Shown one piece after another: positions 35,325 to 44,560 of a stretch of DNA of 64,000 nucleotides. This stretch comes from Castellaniella sp. (GTDB lineage: Bacteria; Pseudomonadota; Gammaproteobacteria; Burkholderiales; Burkholderiaceae_B), in NCBI RefSeq assembly GCF_034675845.1, contig NZ_JAUCCU010000001.1, positions 62,001 to 126,000 on the forward strand, given 5' to 3'. The stretch's first letter is position 1. Each line of letters starts with the position of its first letter. Below the pieces are notes generated by a model. The model had not been told where the DNA came from and did not search any database. It saw only the letters and a program-made list of their open reading frames with translations. A program made the translations under genes and the position numbers.

Positions 35325-36050
35325 TCAACAGGCAGATGCCTGGCGGATCAAGGCTTTCATGCGCCGGATGGCCGGTTCCCAGCCATCAAAGACCGCGCGG
35401 GCGACGATCGCATGGCCAATATTCAATTCGCTGATGCCCGGCAAGGCCGCCACAGCAGACACATTATCGTAGTGCAGGCCATGGCCGGCATTGATGCGCA
35501 AGCCCAGGCCTACCCCCACCGCAACGGCGGCACGCAGGCGCTCTAGTTGACGCGTCTGTTCGACCTCGTCGGTGGCATCGGCAAAAGCCCCCGTGTGCAG
35601 CTCGATAATGGATGCCCCCGCCCGCGCCGCAGCCTGGATTTGGTCTGCATCCGGGTCGATGAAGAGCGACACCCGAATACCGGCATCCTGCAAATGCGCG
35701 ACTGCCGACTGGGTTTCGGCATAACGGCCCAACACATCCAGCCCGCCTTCGGTGGTCAGTTCCCGGCGGTTTTCCGGCACCAGACAAACATCCTGGGGCT
35801 GGATTTCGCAGGCAATCGCCAGCATTTCCGGGGTGATGGCGCATTCCAGATTCATGCGGGTGCGCAAAATCGGACGAATGGCACGCACGTCCGCGTCCTG
35901 GATGTGCCGCCGATCCTCGCGCAGGTGCAAGGTAATCAAATCAGCGCCGGCATCCTCGGCACGCACGGCGGCTTCCAGGGGATCGGGATATGTCGTCAGG
36001 CGCTGTTGGCGCAATGTGGCGACGTGATCGATATTGACACCGAGTTCCAT
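35325..36050 (-). CDS. pdxJ: Pyridoxine 5'-phosphate synthase
   Basis: Last ring-closing step of de novo vitamin B6 synthesis, condensing 3-amino-2-oxopropyl phosphate with deoxyxylulose phosphate. At 241 residues the TIM-barrel protein has normal length: LGVNIDHVATLRQQR at the N-terminus, LITLHLREDRRHI, NLECAIT, and CLVPENRRELTTEGGLDV. Its start overlaps the outer-membrane-factor stop by one base (TAATG), so it is coupled to the efflux operon. pdxJ more often sits with rnc/era/recO or acpS; the efflux linkage is unusual. Confidence 0.96.
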   Translation of the reverse strand: MELGVNIDHVATLRQQRLTTYPDPLEAAVRAEDAGADLITLHLREDRRHIQDADVRAIRPILRTRMNLECAITPEMLAIACEIQPQDVCLVPENRRELTTEGGLDVLGRYAETQSAVAHLQDAGIRVSLFIDPDADQIQAAARAGASIIELHTGAFADATDEVEQTRQLERLRAAVAVGVGLGLRINAGHGLHYDNVSAVAALPGISELNIGHAIVARAVFDGWEPAIRRMKALIRQASAC

Positions 36051-37501
36051 TACTTATCCTTCGTCGACAAGACATCATCCGCAGACCAACCCCCGCCCAA
36101 AGCTTTGTAGAGTTCGACCCGATTGAACAAGGCGGCGGTTCCTAGCTGGATGAATTGTTGCTGTACACCATAGAGATTGACCTGCGCTGTCTGTACCTGC
36201 AAGAAACTGTCGATGCCGGTTTCATAGCGGATCTGGGACAGATTCAAGGCCTTCAGGGCCGAGGCCTCAGTGGCGCGCACGGCATCCAGCTGGCGGCTGT
36301 AGGTGGCCTCGCCCGCCAGCCCGTCGGAGACCTCGCGAAACGCGGTCTGAATGGCTTTTTCGTAGCTTGCCACGGCAATATTGTTGCGCGCCTTGGCCAG
36401 ATCCAGGTTACCCCTGATCCCCCCGCCGGCAAAGAGCGGCATCTGGATCTGGGGACTGAACTGCCAGTAGCGGTGGCTGCCGCCAAACAAGGCACCCAGT
36501 TCGGGGCTGGCAAAACCCAGCAGGCCAGTCAGGCTGATGCTGGGGAAAAACGCGGCCCGGGCTGCCCCGATCTGGGCATTCGCGGCCATCAGCGCGTGCT
36601 CTGCGCCGATGATGTCGGGACGGCGCTCCAGCAACTGGGACGGCAGGCCCGCAGGCAGCGCGGCCAGCAACTGGTCGCGCCCGAACGGCAACGCCTTGGG
36701 CAGGTCTTCAGGCACAGGGGTGCCTAGAATCAGTTGCAAGGCATTATTGGCCTGCTCGATACCACGCTGCGCAGCCACCAGATCAGCGCGCACCGTATCC
36801 AGCTGAGCCTGGGCCTGAGCCAGATCCAGATCCGAGGCCACACCGACATCGAAGCGCGCCTGCACCAACTGCAGCGAACCTTCTCGGGCAGTCAGTGTCT
36901 TGTCCATCAGCTCGTGCAGTGACTGGGCGGAGCGCAGGTTGAAATAAGCCTCGGCAGTCTGGGCAACCAGGCCTAACTGCACCGTGCGGCGGGCCTGCTC
37001 AGTAGACAGATATTGCTGGTAAGCAGCCTCGCTGAGGTTACGCACCCGGCCAAAGAAATCCAGTTCGAAGGACGTCATGCCAACACCCGCCATATAGGTG
37101 CGGCTGACTGAACTGCTGTCTGAGCCGGCGCGCATGTTTTCCGGCAGCCGGGTGACTTGACCGTTGCCGCCAACCCCCACCGTCGGAAAGAGATCGCTGC
37201 GAGCGATGCCGAATTGGGCGCGGGCTTCTTCGACGCGCTGAATGGCGATGCGCAGATCGCGGTTATTGTGCAAGGCAAGTTCGATCAGAGCTTGCAGCCT
37301 GGGGTCTTGAAACACATCGCGCCAGGCGGGCAAATCGCCCCCCGGCTGGGCGCTGGCTGCAGCCCCGGCCGCCACAATCGGGAACTGATCCGGCACCGGC
37401 GCAGAGGGCCGCTGGTAAGTGGGCGCCAGAGAGCAAGCCCCCAACACCAGGCTCAAGACAGTCATGGCTCCCAAGCGGGCGGATTGCGTCGGCGACATCA
37501 T
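36050..37501 (-). CDS. RND efflux outer-membrane factor (NodT/OprM family lipoprotein)
   Basis: The outer-membrane channel of a tripartite efflux pump. The 483-residue precursor has a lipobox, LVLGACSLAPTYQRP, with Cys lipidated. TolC-like repeats follow: two helical halves with ALHNNRDLRIAIQRVEEARAQFGIARSDLFPTV and QLLERRPDIIGAEHALMAANAQIGAARAAFFPSISLTG, typical of NodT proteins. The start at 37501 overlaps the pump stop by four bases. The frame stays open to 38377, but the upstream part is the pump gene's other frame. Drug range unknown. Confidence 0.93.
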   Translation of the reverse strand: MMSPTQSARLGAMTVLSLVLGACSLAPTYQRPSAPVPDQFPIVAAGAAASAQPGGDLPAWRDVFQDPRLQALIELALHNNRDLRIAIQRVEEARAQFGIARSDLFPTVGVGGNGQVTRLPENMRAGSDSSSVSRTYMAGVGMTSFELDFFGRVRNLSEAAYQQYLSTEQARRTVQLGLVAQTAEAYFNLRSAQSLHELMDKTLTAREGSLQLVQARFDVGVASDLDLAQAQAQLDTVRADLVAAQRGIEQANNALQLILGTPVPEDLPKALPFGRDQLLAALPAGLPSQLLERRPDIIGAEHALMAANAQIGAARAAFFPSISLTGLLGFASPELGALFGGSHRYWQFSPQIQMPLFAGGGIRGNLDLAKARNNIAVASYEKAIQTAFREVSDGLAGEATYSRQLDAVRATEASALKALNLSQIRYETGIDSFLQVQTAQVNLYGVQQQFIQLGTAALFNRVELYKALGGGWSADDVLSTKDK

Positions 37502-40500
37502 GAGCGGTCTCCTGTGCTGGATTCCTCGGATGACGGAATGACGGGCGCCTGATGGCCCAGCAGTTTTGGTTTCGTCTTGAACAATTTCAATACCACAGCA
37601 AAAAAGGTCGGCACAAACAGCACAGCCAATGGCGTCGCCGCCAGCATGCCACCCATCACCCCCAGGCCGACCGCATTCTGGCTGGCAGCCCCGGCGCCAT
37701 TGGCCAACACCAGGGGCAGCACGCCCAGAATGAAGGCAAAAGAAGTCATCAAGATGGGCCGAAAACGCAAGCGGGCAGCCTCGATGGCGGCTTCCTTGAG
37801 GCCGGCGCCGCTGGCATAAAGGTCTTTGGCGAATTCGACGATCAGGATGGCGTTTTTGGCCGCCAGCCCGATCACCGTCACCATCCCCACCATGAAGTAG
37901 ACGTCGTTGGATTTGCCCATCAGGCTGCTGAGCAATACGGCCCCCAGCATCCCCAGCGGCACCGCCAGCATGACCGACAGCGGAATGGCCCAGCTTTCGT
38001 ACAAAGCAGCCAGCACCATAAAGACCACCAGAACCGACAGCGCCATCAGGATCGTGGATTGGTTGCCTGCCTGGATTTCCTGGTAGGACAAGCCGGTCCA
38101 TTCGTAGGCCAGGCCGCTGGGCAGCTGAGCAACCAGGCGCTCCATCTCGGCCATGGCCTGGCCGGTGGCATAGCCCGGCGCGGCAGCGCCCCCGATCCGG
38201 ACGGACTCGTAGCCGTTGTAGCGCACCACCTGGACAGGCCCCGAGCCCCACTCGACCGAGACGAACGAGGACAAGGGGACAGGTTCGCCCTGATTGTTGA
38301 TGGCATTGAGCTGCAGAATATCGTCCGGGCTCATGCGGGCGGATTGTTCGGCCTGCACCCAGATATTTTGTACCCAACCCTGGTTAGTGAACTTACCCAC
38401 ATAGGCCGAGCCAATCGCGGTACTGATCAGGCTGGCCGCTTCAGAGAAATCCACCCCCAGGGCGGCGGCCTTGGAACGGTCGATCTGAACGTGCAGCTGT
38501 GGCCCTGCCCCCAGGCCGGTAATGCGAGTCCCCGTCAGAATCGGGCTTTGCGCCGCCAGTTGCAGCAGCTGTTGGGCGGCCGCCTGCAGGGCATCATTGC
38601 CGACGCCGCTGCGGTCTTCCAGACGCAGGTCAAACCCTGCCGCATTGCCCAGCGACGAAATGGCCGGCGGGATGATGGAAATCACCATGGAGTCCGGCAG
38701 GCCAAAGAGCAGCTTGCCCATGGCCTCGCCAGAAATTGCCTGGGCGGAATTCTCCGGCCCCTTGCGTTCGGCAAAGTCCTTCAGGGTGACGAAGGCAATG
38801 GCGGCATTCAAGCCGTTACCATTGAAGCTGAACCCCTGCACCGCAATGGTATTGGCCACCTGCGGCAGATTCATGAAGTATTGCTCGACCTTCTCGATGG
38901 TTTCAATGGTCCGATTAGAGGTGGAACCGGACGGCAGCTCGATGTTGGCGATCACATAGCCCTGGTCTTCCTCGGGCAGAAAGGACGTAGGCAGACGCAG
39001 ATACATCCAGCCCAGTACCCCCACGATCAGCAGAAACACCAGCATCATGCGCAATGGCCGCCCCAGGCTGCGCTGTACCCAGCCCGTATAGCCGTTGGTG
39101 CTGCGCTCGAAGAAGCGGTTGAACCAGCCGAAAAAACCACCCTTTTTGGCATGTTCGCCTTTGGCGATGGGCTTCAGAATGGTGGCGCACAGCGCCGGGG
39201 TGAAGCTCAGCGCCAAAAAGGCCGAAAATAAAATGGAGACCGCCATGGCGACCGAAAACTGGCGATAGATGACCCCCACCGAACCGGACATGAAGGCCAG
39301 CGGCAAGAACACCGTGGTCAGCACCAAGGTAATGCCGACGATGGCCCCGCTGATCTGCGGCATGGCTTTGCGGGTGGCTTCTTTGGGGGACAGGCCTTCC
39401 TCGGCCATGATGCGCTCGACGTTCTCGACCACCACAATGGCATCATCCACCAGAATCCCGATGGCCAGCACCATGGCAAACATGGTCAGGACGTTGATGG
39501 ACAGCCCCATGGCCATCATCACGGCAAAAGCCCCCAGAATGGCCACCGGCACCACCAAGGCAGGAATCAGGGTATAGCGGACATTCTGCAAGAAAATGAA
39601 CATCACCACGAACACCAGGATCATGGCCTCGAACAGAGTGTGAACCACTTGCTCGATGGACAGTTCCACATAGGGCGCCGTGTTGTAGGGGATATCGTAG
39701 GTGATGTTGTCTGGGAAAAAGGCCGCCAGTTCATCCATCTTGGCCTTGGCCAGGCGTGCTGTTTGCAGGGCATTGGCCGTTGGCGTCAGGGATAGGGCGA
39801 ATGCGGCGGTTGGCTTGCCGTTCAGGCGAGCGCCAAACTGGTAATTGTCAGATCCGAGTTCAACCCGCGCCACATCATGGATGCGCACAGAAGAACCATC
39901 GGCATTGGCCCGCAAAATGATATTGCCGAACTCTTCAGGGGTCTTGAGTTCGCCGTTGACGACCAGCGGTGCAGACACGCGCTGGCTGGCCGGGTTGGGC
40001 GGAGCCCCCAGAGAACCGCCTGAGATCAGCATGTTCTGGCGTGAAATCGCATCGTTGACCTGGGACATGCTCAGCCCAAAGCCCACGAGCTTCTGGGGAT
40101 CGACCCAGACACGCATGGCCCGCCCCGAGGCGAACAGCTGGAAGTTACCCACGCCCTGTACCCGCGACATGGGGTTCTGGACGTTACGCGTGATGTAGTC
40201 GGCCAAGGCGGTCTGATCCATGGAGCCGTCTTTGGACGAGAGCGTAACCACCATCAAAAAACCCGAACTGGTCTGAGTGACCTGCAGGCCTTGCTGGATG
40301 ACGGCGGCGGGCAGCTTTGCCGTGACGTTGGACAGGCGGTTTTGTACGTCCACCTGAGCCATGTCGGGGTCCGTACCCGGTGCAAATGTCACGGTGATCT
40401 GGGCCTGGCCGTAAGAGTCACTGACGGACTCGTAATACAGCAGCCCCTGGGCGCCGTTCAGTTCATTTTCGATGATACTGGCGACGTTGGTGGCGACTTC

Positions 40501-40665
40501 GGCCGCCGAGGCCCCTGGATAGGTGGCACTGACGTTGATCGTGGGTGGCGCGACCTCGGGGTATTGCGCCACCGGCATATTCGGCAGGGCCATGATACCG
40601 GCCAAAGCAATGGCCAGCGCCACTACCCAAGCAAAAATCGGCCGTTCAATAAAAAACTGTGGCAT
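37498..40665 (-). CDS. RND multidrug efflux pump, HAE-1 family (AcrB/MexB-like)
   Basis: A proton-driven inner-membrane transporter of 1055 residues with 12 helices and two large periplasmic loops. It begins MPQFFIERPIFAWVVALAI. The proton-relay Asp pair is in GILVDDAIVVVENVERIM in helix 4, and the relay Lys in AAKNAILIVEFAKDL in helix 10. FMSGSVGVIYRQF and SLRRGAAS-type pore-domain stretches are normal. Flanked by the fusion protein (44 bp upstream) and the outer-membrane factor (4-bp overlap), giving a complete three-part pump. Confidence 0.95.
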   Translation of the reverse strand: MPQFFIERPIFAWVVALAIALAGIMALPNMPVAQYPEVAPPTINVSATYPGASAAEVATNVASIIENELNGAQGLLYYESVSDSYGQAQITVTFAPGTDPDMAQVDVQNRLSNVTAKLPAAVIQQGLQVTQTSSGFLMVVTLSSKDGSMDQTALADYITRNVQNPMSRVQGVGNFQLFASGRAMRVWVDPQKLVGFGLSMSQVNDAISRQNMLISGGSLGAPPNPASQRVSAPLVVNGELKTPEEFGNIILRANADGSSVRIHDVARVELGSDNYQFGARLNGKPTAAFALSLTPTANALQTARLAKAKMDELAAFFPDNITYDIPYNTAPYVELSIEQVVHTLFEAMILVFVVMFIFLQNVRYTLIPALVVPVAILGAFAVMMAMGLSINVLTMFAMVLAIGILVDDAIVVVENVERIMAEEGLSPKEATRKAMPQISGAIVGITLVLTTVFLPLAFMSGSVGVIYRQFSVAMAVSILFSAFLALSFTPALCATILKPIAKGEHAKKGGFFGWFNRFFERSTNGYTGWVQRSLGRPLRMMLVFLLIVGVLGWMYLRLPTSFLPEEDQGYVIANIELPSGSTSNRTIETIEKVEQYFMNLPQVANTIAVQGFSFNGNGLNAAIAFVTLKDFAERKGPENSAQAISGEAMGKLLFGLPDSMVISIIPPAISSLGNAAGFDLRLEDRSGVGNDALQAAAQQLLQLAAQSPILTGTRITGLGAGPQLHVQIDRSKAAALGVDFSEAASLISTAIGSAYVGKFTNQGWVQNIWVQAEQSARMSPDDILQLNAINNQGEPVPLSSFVSVEWGSGPVQVVRYNGYESVRIGGAAAPGYATGQAMAEMERLVAQLPSGLAYEWTGLSYQEIQAGNQSTILMALSVLVVFMVLAALYESWAIPLSVMLAVPLGMLGAVLLSSLMGKSNDVYFMVGMVTVIGLAAKNAILIVEFAKDLYASGAGLKEAAIEAARLRFRPILMTSFAFILGVLPLVLANGAGAASQNAVGLGVMGGMLAATPLAVLFVPTFFAVVLKLFKTKPKLLGHQAPVIPSSEESSTGDRS

Positions 40666-40709
40666 GAGAGCTCGCGTGTAAACCGGGTGAAGGAGAAGGG
40701 GCGCTGCGT

Positions 40710-42032
40710 TTAGTCGGCCTTTGCCGGGCTGCCTGTGGCAACATCAGCAGGCGCCTGTGCTGCTTCATCGCCAGCCGCCGCATCGGCGGCGGATTTTGCC
40801 GCCTGTTCATGGGCTGAAGTGTCTGCTGCTGCGGGGGGCTGAGGCTGTGTGGAGGCAGCACCTGCACCCTGCGCTGTGGGTTTTGCATTCGGCTGCCAGG
40901 GCATGGGCTGCACTGGCGCGCCTGGGCGGATTTTCTGGAAGCCGGCCACCACCAACTGATCGCCGGCCTGGATGCCTTGATAAATAATGTAGCCCTGCCC
41001 CACGCGCGGCCCTACCTGAACCGGCGTATAGGCGGCCTTGCCGTCTTTGACCAGCACCAGCGTGCTGTTGCCATCCGCCGTGCGCTGAATGGCTTGTTCT
41101 GGGACCACCAGGGCCTTCGGATCGGTGCCCTGGATCAAACGCACCTGCACGTACAGGCCCGGCAGCAGAATTTGCTCTGGATTGGGGAACAAGGCACGTA
41201 AGTTGACCTGGCCGGTGCCGGGGTCTACCGCCACCCCGGAAAACAGCAGCGTGCCGTCATGGCGATAGGTGCTGTTGTCTTCGAGCAGGACTTTGGCCTG
41301 GGTATTGCCCTGGGCGTCCGGGGTGATGATGCCATCGGCAATCTGCTGACGCAGGACGGAAATCTGGGCAACCGGCTGGGTGATATCGACATAGACCTGA
41401 TCCAGGCGATGGACCGCCGCCAATTGGGTTGCCTGCGTCGCACTGACCAGCGCCCCCACGGTGACCAGGGATTTGCCGATCTGGCCATCGATGGGCGATG
41501 TGACCCGGGTGTAGCCCAGGTTGATTTCGGCGGCTTCCAGGGCTGCCTGCGCAGCCGCCACCGCCGCATCCGCCTGGCGCGATTGGGCCTGGGCGTTGTC
41601 GTAGTCCTGCTGGCTGATGGCGTGCTGGCCGATCAGCTTGGCAAAGCGCTGGGCCTGCAAACGTGCTGTCACCGCAGCAGCCTGGGCGCTTTTCAGCTGT
41701 GCCGCCGCCTGATCCCTGGTGGCCTGATAAGGCGCCGGATCGATGGTGAACAACAGTTGGCCGGCTTTGACCTTGCCGCCTTGGGCGAATTCGATGCCCT
41801 GCACGATGCCGGTGACCCGGGCACGGATTTCAGCGTCTTCGATGGCCTGCACCCGGCCAGGAAGATCGGTGTTGACAATGGCTGACTGGGGCTGAATCTG
41901 GATCACACTGACGGGGACCTTCATGCCCTGCATGCCTTGCTGGGGCTTATCGCCGCAGGCGGCCAGCGTCAGCAGCAGTGCCAACGCCAAGGGGCGCAAA
42001 GCCCGGTTGGCAGGCAGATGCAATGAGGACAT
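40710..42032 (-). CDS. RND efflux periplasmic adaptor (AcrA/MexA-like lipoprotein)
   Basis: The membrane-fusion subunit linking pump and channel. The 440-residue precursor has a lipobox in LLLTLAACGDKPQQG. A lipoyl-like domain split by an alpha-hairpin (GQLLFTIDPAPYQATRDQAAAQLKSAQ to ALEAAEINLGYTRVTSPIDGQIGKS) and beta-barrel domains follow. The last 70 residues are Ala/Gln/Pro-rich and low complexity. The 162-bp region upstream, between this gene and tetR, has no convincing promoter by eye. It is the first gene of the operon; the pump start is 44 bp downstream. Confidence 0.93.
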   Translation of the reverse strand: MSSLHLPANRALRPLALALLLTLAACGDKPQQGMQGMKVPVSVIQIQPQSAIVNTDLPGRVQAIEDAEIRARVTGIVQGIEFAQGGKVKAGQLLFTIDPAPYQATRDQAAAQLKSAQAAAVTARLQAQRFAKLIGQHAISQQDYDNAQAQSRQADAAVAAAQAALEAAEINLGYTRVTSPIDGQIGKSLVTVGALVSATQATQLAAVHRLDQVYVDITQPVAQISVLRQQIADGIITPDAQGNTQAKVLLEDNSTYRHDGTLLFSGVAVDPGTGQVNLRALFPNPEQILLPGLYVQVRLIQGTDPKALVVPEQAIQRTADGNSTLVLVKDGKAAYTPVQVGPRVGQGYIIYQGIQAGDQLVVAGFQKIRPGAPVQPMPWQPNAKPTAQGAGAASTQPQPPAAADTSAHEQAAKSAADAAAGDEAAQAPADVATGSPAKAD

Positions 42033-42194
42033 AAGGAGACTCCCGAATAAATAGTGGTGTGATGATCAAGAATAAGAAAGCAAAGACCTGGAACCCTGGC
42101 AACTGCCCGATGGCATTACCTGAGCAAGTGCGCGCAAAGCAAAAGTATAAAAGGAATATGCGTTCTACCGACAGAAAGTATCACGATGGCGAGC

Positions 42195-42743
42195 TCAAGG
42201 CCGTGAAGCCGAAAAATGGTCAATCAAAATCTGGATGCGCCCAACCAGCACTTCTTTAGTGGGCCGATCGGCAAACAGGCCTTCCATGGACAGCAAAAAC
42301 ACCCTGGAAACTTCTGGATCGCCCAGCGCGGCCACCACGCATTCCAGGGATTTTTCGCGGTGACTCCAGGCCACCCGGGGACGTAAGCGCTCGTAGACAT
42401 CCTGAAATTCGCTGGCCATTGGGGCATCCACCATTTCTGACCAGGAATCCAGCACCAGAGACTGACACACCCGCGTCAAGCGCTCTTGTGTCGTCCCTGG
42501 CTGGGCTGCAGCGCATAAAGCCTGGTCCACACGGGACAAAATCCACTCGTCGAATACTTGCACGAAGATGTCTTCTTTGTCCTTGAAGTTGCGGTATAGC
42601 AGCGTACGGGAAATCACGGCGCGCCGGGCGATATCTTCCAGCGAGGTTCGGGAAAATCCGAAATTCAGGAAGCACCAGCGCGCCGCATCCAGGATACGGA
42701 GACGGCGCTCGGCGAGGGCTTGCTGGGTGAGTTTCTGCGACAT
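42195..42743 (-). CDS. TetR/AcrR-family transcriptional regulator
   Basis: A likely repressor of 182 residues. The N-terminal helix-turn-helix is RILDAARWCFLNFGFSRTSLEDIARRAVISRTLLYRNFKDKEDIF. The C-terminal ligand domain is not family-assignable by eye. It lies upstream of the RND operon, in the same direction rather than divergent, and 42 bp after an ABC ATPase gene. Its start at 42743 has no Shine-Dalgarno sequence. The preceding 40 bp are AT-rich, with a promoter and palindrome suggesting autoregulation. Control of the pump is inference. Confidence 0.9.
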   Translation of the reverse strand: MSQKLTQQALAERRLRILDAARWCFLNFGFSRTSLEDIARRAVISRTLLYRNFKDKEDIFVQVFDEWILSRVDQALCAAAQPGTTQERLTRVCQSLVLDSWSEMVDAPMASEFQDVYERLRPRVAWSHREKSLECVVAALGDPEVSRVFLLSMEGLFADRPTKEVLVGRIQILIDHFSASRP

Positions 42744-42749
42744 TTCGTC

Positions 42750-42779
42750 ATTTTGACAATATATGTATTTTTTGTCAAA
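42750..42779 (-). promoter_or_regulatory. tetR promoter overlapped by palindromic operator
   Basis: TTTGACA (42752-42758) and TGTCAAA (42773-42779) are perfect inverted arms 14 bp apart. On the minus strand they contain -35 TTGACA (42773-42778), a 17-bp spacer, and extended -10 TGT-CAAAAT (42750-42755). The -10 ends six bases before the tetR ATG, so transcription would begin at or next to the start codon. Confidence 0.55.
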
Positions 42780-42785
42780 GACAGA

Positions 42786-43580
42786 TCAGCCCAACAGCAG
42801 TGTATCGTCAGCGAGTTCCTCGCCGCGCACACGCTCGAACATGGCCAGAAGGTCGGGGACCTCCAGACCGGCCCGGGTATCGCCCGACACATCCAGCACC
42901 ACCCTGCCCTGGTGCAGCATGACGGTACGGTCGCCGACATCCAGAGCTTGCCGCATGCTGTGCGTCACCATCATCGTGGTCAAGCCATGTTCTGCCACGA
43001 TGCGCGCCGTGAGTTCCAGCACAAACAAGGCCGTGCGAGGGTCCAGCGCCGCCGTGTGCTCATCCAACAGCAAAATGCGCGATGGGCGCAAGGCCGCCAT
43101 CAACAGACTGACGGCCTGGCGCTGTCCGCCGGACAATAGGCCAATGCGGTCGGTCAGACGATTCTCAAGCCCCAGACCCAATACCGCCAGACGTTCACGA
43201 AACAGCACGCGCATTTCCTGGCGCACGGCACGGCGCAGGCTGCGAAACTGTCCGCGCCCCAGTGCCAGGGACAGGTTTTCCTCGATCGAGAGGTTTTCGC
43301 AAGTACCGGCCATGGGGTCCTGGAAAACCCGGGCGACTTTACGTGCCCGATCCCAGACAGGCTGGCGGGTGACGTCCTCGCCATCGATCAGAATGACGCC
43401 GCTATCGACGATTTGTTCGCCCGAAATCGCATTGAGGAAAGTGGACTTCCCCGCCCCGTTGGAACCGATGACCGTGACGAACTGCCCGGCCGGGATCTCC
43501 AGTGACATGCCACGCAAGGCCTGGGTTTCGATGGGGGTGCCGGGATTGAAGGTGATCTGCAGGTTTTGTGCGCTTAACAT
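42786..43580 (-). CDS. ABC transporter ATP-binding protein (TrpZ-like)
   Basis: The ATPase of an importer of the COG1101/TrpZ type. The 264 residues have Walker A GSNGAGKST, signature LLSGGQRQAVSLL, Walker B ILLLDEHTAALDP and the switch His in MVTHSMRQAL. It ends the SBP-permease-ATPase set read from 45529. Neighbouring trpF and similarity of the binding protein to TrpX make tryptophan the leading candidate substrate, but that is inference. The permease stop is 3 bp upstream. Confidence 0.9.
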   Translation of the reverse strand: MLSAQNLQITFNPGTPIETQALRGMSLEIPAGQFVTVIGSNGAGKSTFLNAISGEQIVDSGVILIDGEDVTRQPVWDRARKVARVFQDPMAGTCENLSIEENLSLALGRGQFRSLRRAVRQEMRVLFRERLAVLGLGLENRLTDRIGLLSGGQRQAVSLLMAALRPSRILLLDEHTAALDPRTALFVLELTARIVAEHGLTTMMVTHSMRQALDVGDRTVMLHQGRVVLDVSGDTRAGLEVPDLLAMFERVRGEELADDTLLLG

Positions 43581-43583
43581 GGC

Positions 43584-44471
43584 TTAGGCCCTTTTCTTCG
43601 AGAGGCGCTGCTTGGCCAGCGGGATGACCAGGGCCAAAGTGACCAGCACCGCAGTCACCAGGTTCAGGTCCTGGGCCTTGAGGCCGATAAAGTCTGCATT
43701 CAGGGCAAGCGCGATAAAGAAACGGTAGAGCACCGCGCCGATAATCACCGCGAGGGTAATCACGATCAAACGGCGCGAGGGAAAGATGGTTTCGCCAATA
43801 ATCACCGCCGCCAGACCGATGACGATGGTGCCGATGCCCATGGAAATATCCGCGCCGCCCTGAGACTGGGCGAACAAGGCCCCTGCCAGGCCACACAAGG
43901 CATTGGAAATCGCCATGCCCAGCAAGATCATGCGCCCGGTATGGATGCCCTGGGCACGCGCCATGCGCGGATTGGACCCCGTAGAGCGCATCGCCAGCCC
44001 CACCTGGGTGGAAAAGAACCAGTCCAGCGCGAACTTGACTGCAATCACCAGCACCAGCAGGATCAAGGGCCGCGCCACGTAATCTTCTATGTTATCGGGC
44101 TGCAGCACGCTAAAGACAGTGGGGTCAGTAATCAAGGGAATATTGGGCGCATCCATGACGCGCAGATTGATCGAATACAAGGCGATCATCATCAGAATAC
44201 TGGCCAGCAAATCCATGATTTTCAAGCTGACATTCAGCCAGCCGGTAATCATGCCGGCGACGCCGGCGGCAAAGGTGGCCATCAGCGTGGCCAAAAAAGG
44301 GTCCATGCCATTGTGGATCAACACGGCGGCAGTGGCCCCGCCCAACGGAAAGCTGCCATCTACCGTCAGGTCGGGAAAATTAAGAATGCGAAACGAGATC
44401 AGGACACCCAGGGCCACCAGGCCGAAGATCAGGCCGATCTCAAAGGCACCCCACATGGAGTAAATGGACAT
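43584..44471 (-). CDS. ABC transporter permease (TrpY-like)
   Basis: An inner-membrane permease of 295 residues in the BPD_transp_2 style. Many hydrophobic helices are visible: FEIGLIFGLVALGVLISFRIL at the N-terminus, then GGATAAVLIHN, LLASILMMIALYSINLRV, and VMDAPNIP. This matches COG4120 members. I chose the Met at 44471, which follows GGAATT; an in-frame extension to 44516 lacks support. The 89-bp gap to the binding-protein gene leaves room for a separate control element, none being clear. Confidence 0.9.
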   Translation of the reverse strand: MSIYSMWGAFEIGLIFGLVALGVLISFRILNFPDLTVDGSFPLGGATAAVLIHNGMDPFLATLMATFAAGVAGMITGWLNVSLKIMDLLASILMMIALYSINLRVMDAPNIPLITDPTVFSVLQPDNIEDYVARPLILLVLVIAVKFALDWFFSTQVGLAMRSTGSNPRMARAQGIHTGRMILLGMAISNALCGLAGALFAQSQGGADISMGIGTIVIGLAAVIIGETIFPSRRLIVITLAVIIGAVLYRFFIALALNADFIGLKAQDLNLVTAVLVTLALVIPLAKQRLSKKRA

Positions 44472-44560
44472 GGAATTCCCTGGAAAACCGTGAAGTTCAA
44501 ATGGCCCCGCCAGCATGGGGAAAATATCCCCATGCCCCGGTAACGACGGTCAATGCAGGC

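Noticed and set aside
36050..38377. A 775-codon frame that would fuse a long Gly/Arg-rich leader to the outer-membrane factor
   Set aside because: The leader is the shadow of the RND pump in another frame; the lipoprotein signal starts at 37501 with an ATGA overlap.
37552..39231. 559-codon open frame on the plus strand opposite the RND pump
   Set aside because: His/Gln/Arg-rich composition typical of antisense of a high-GC membrane-protein gene; no family similarity.
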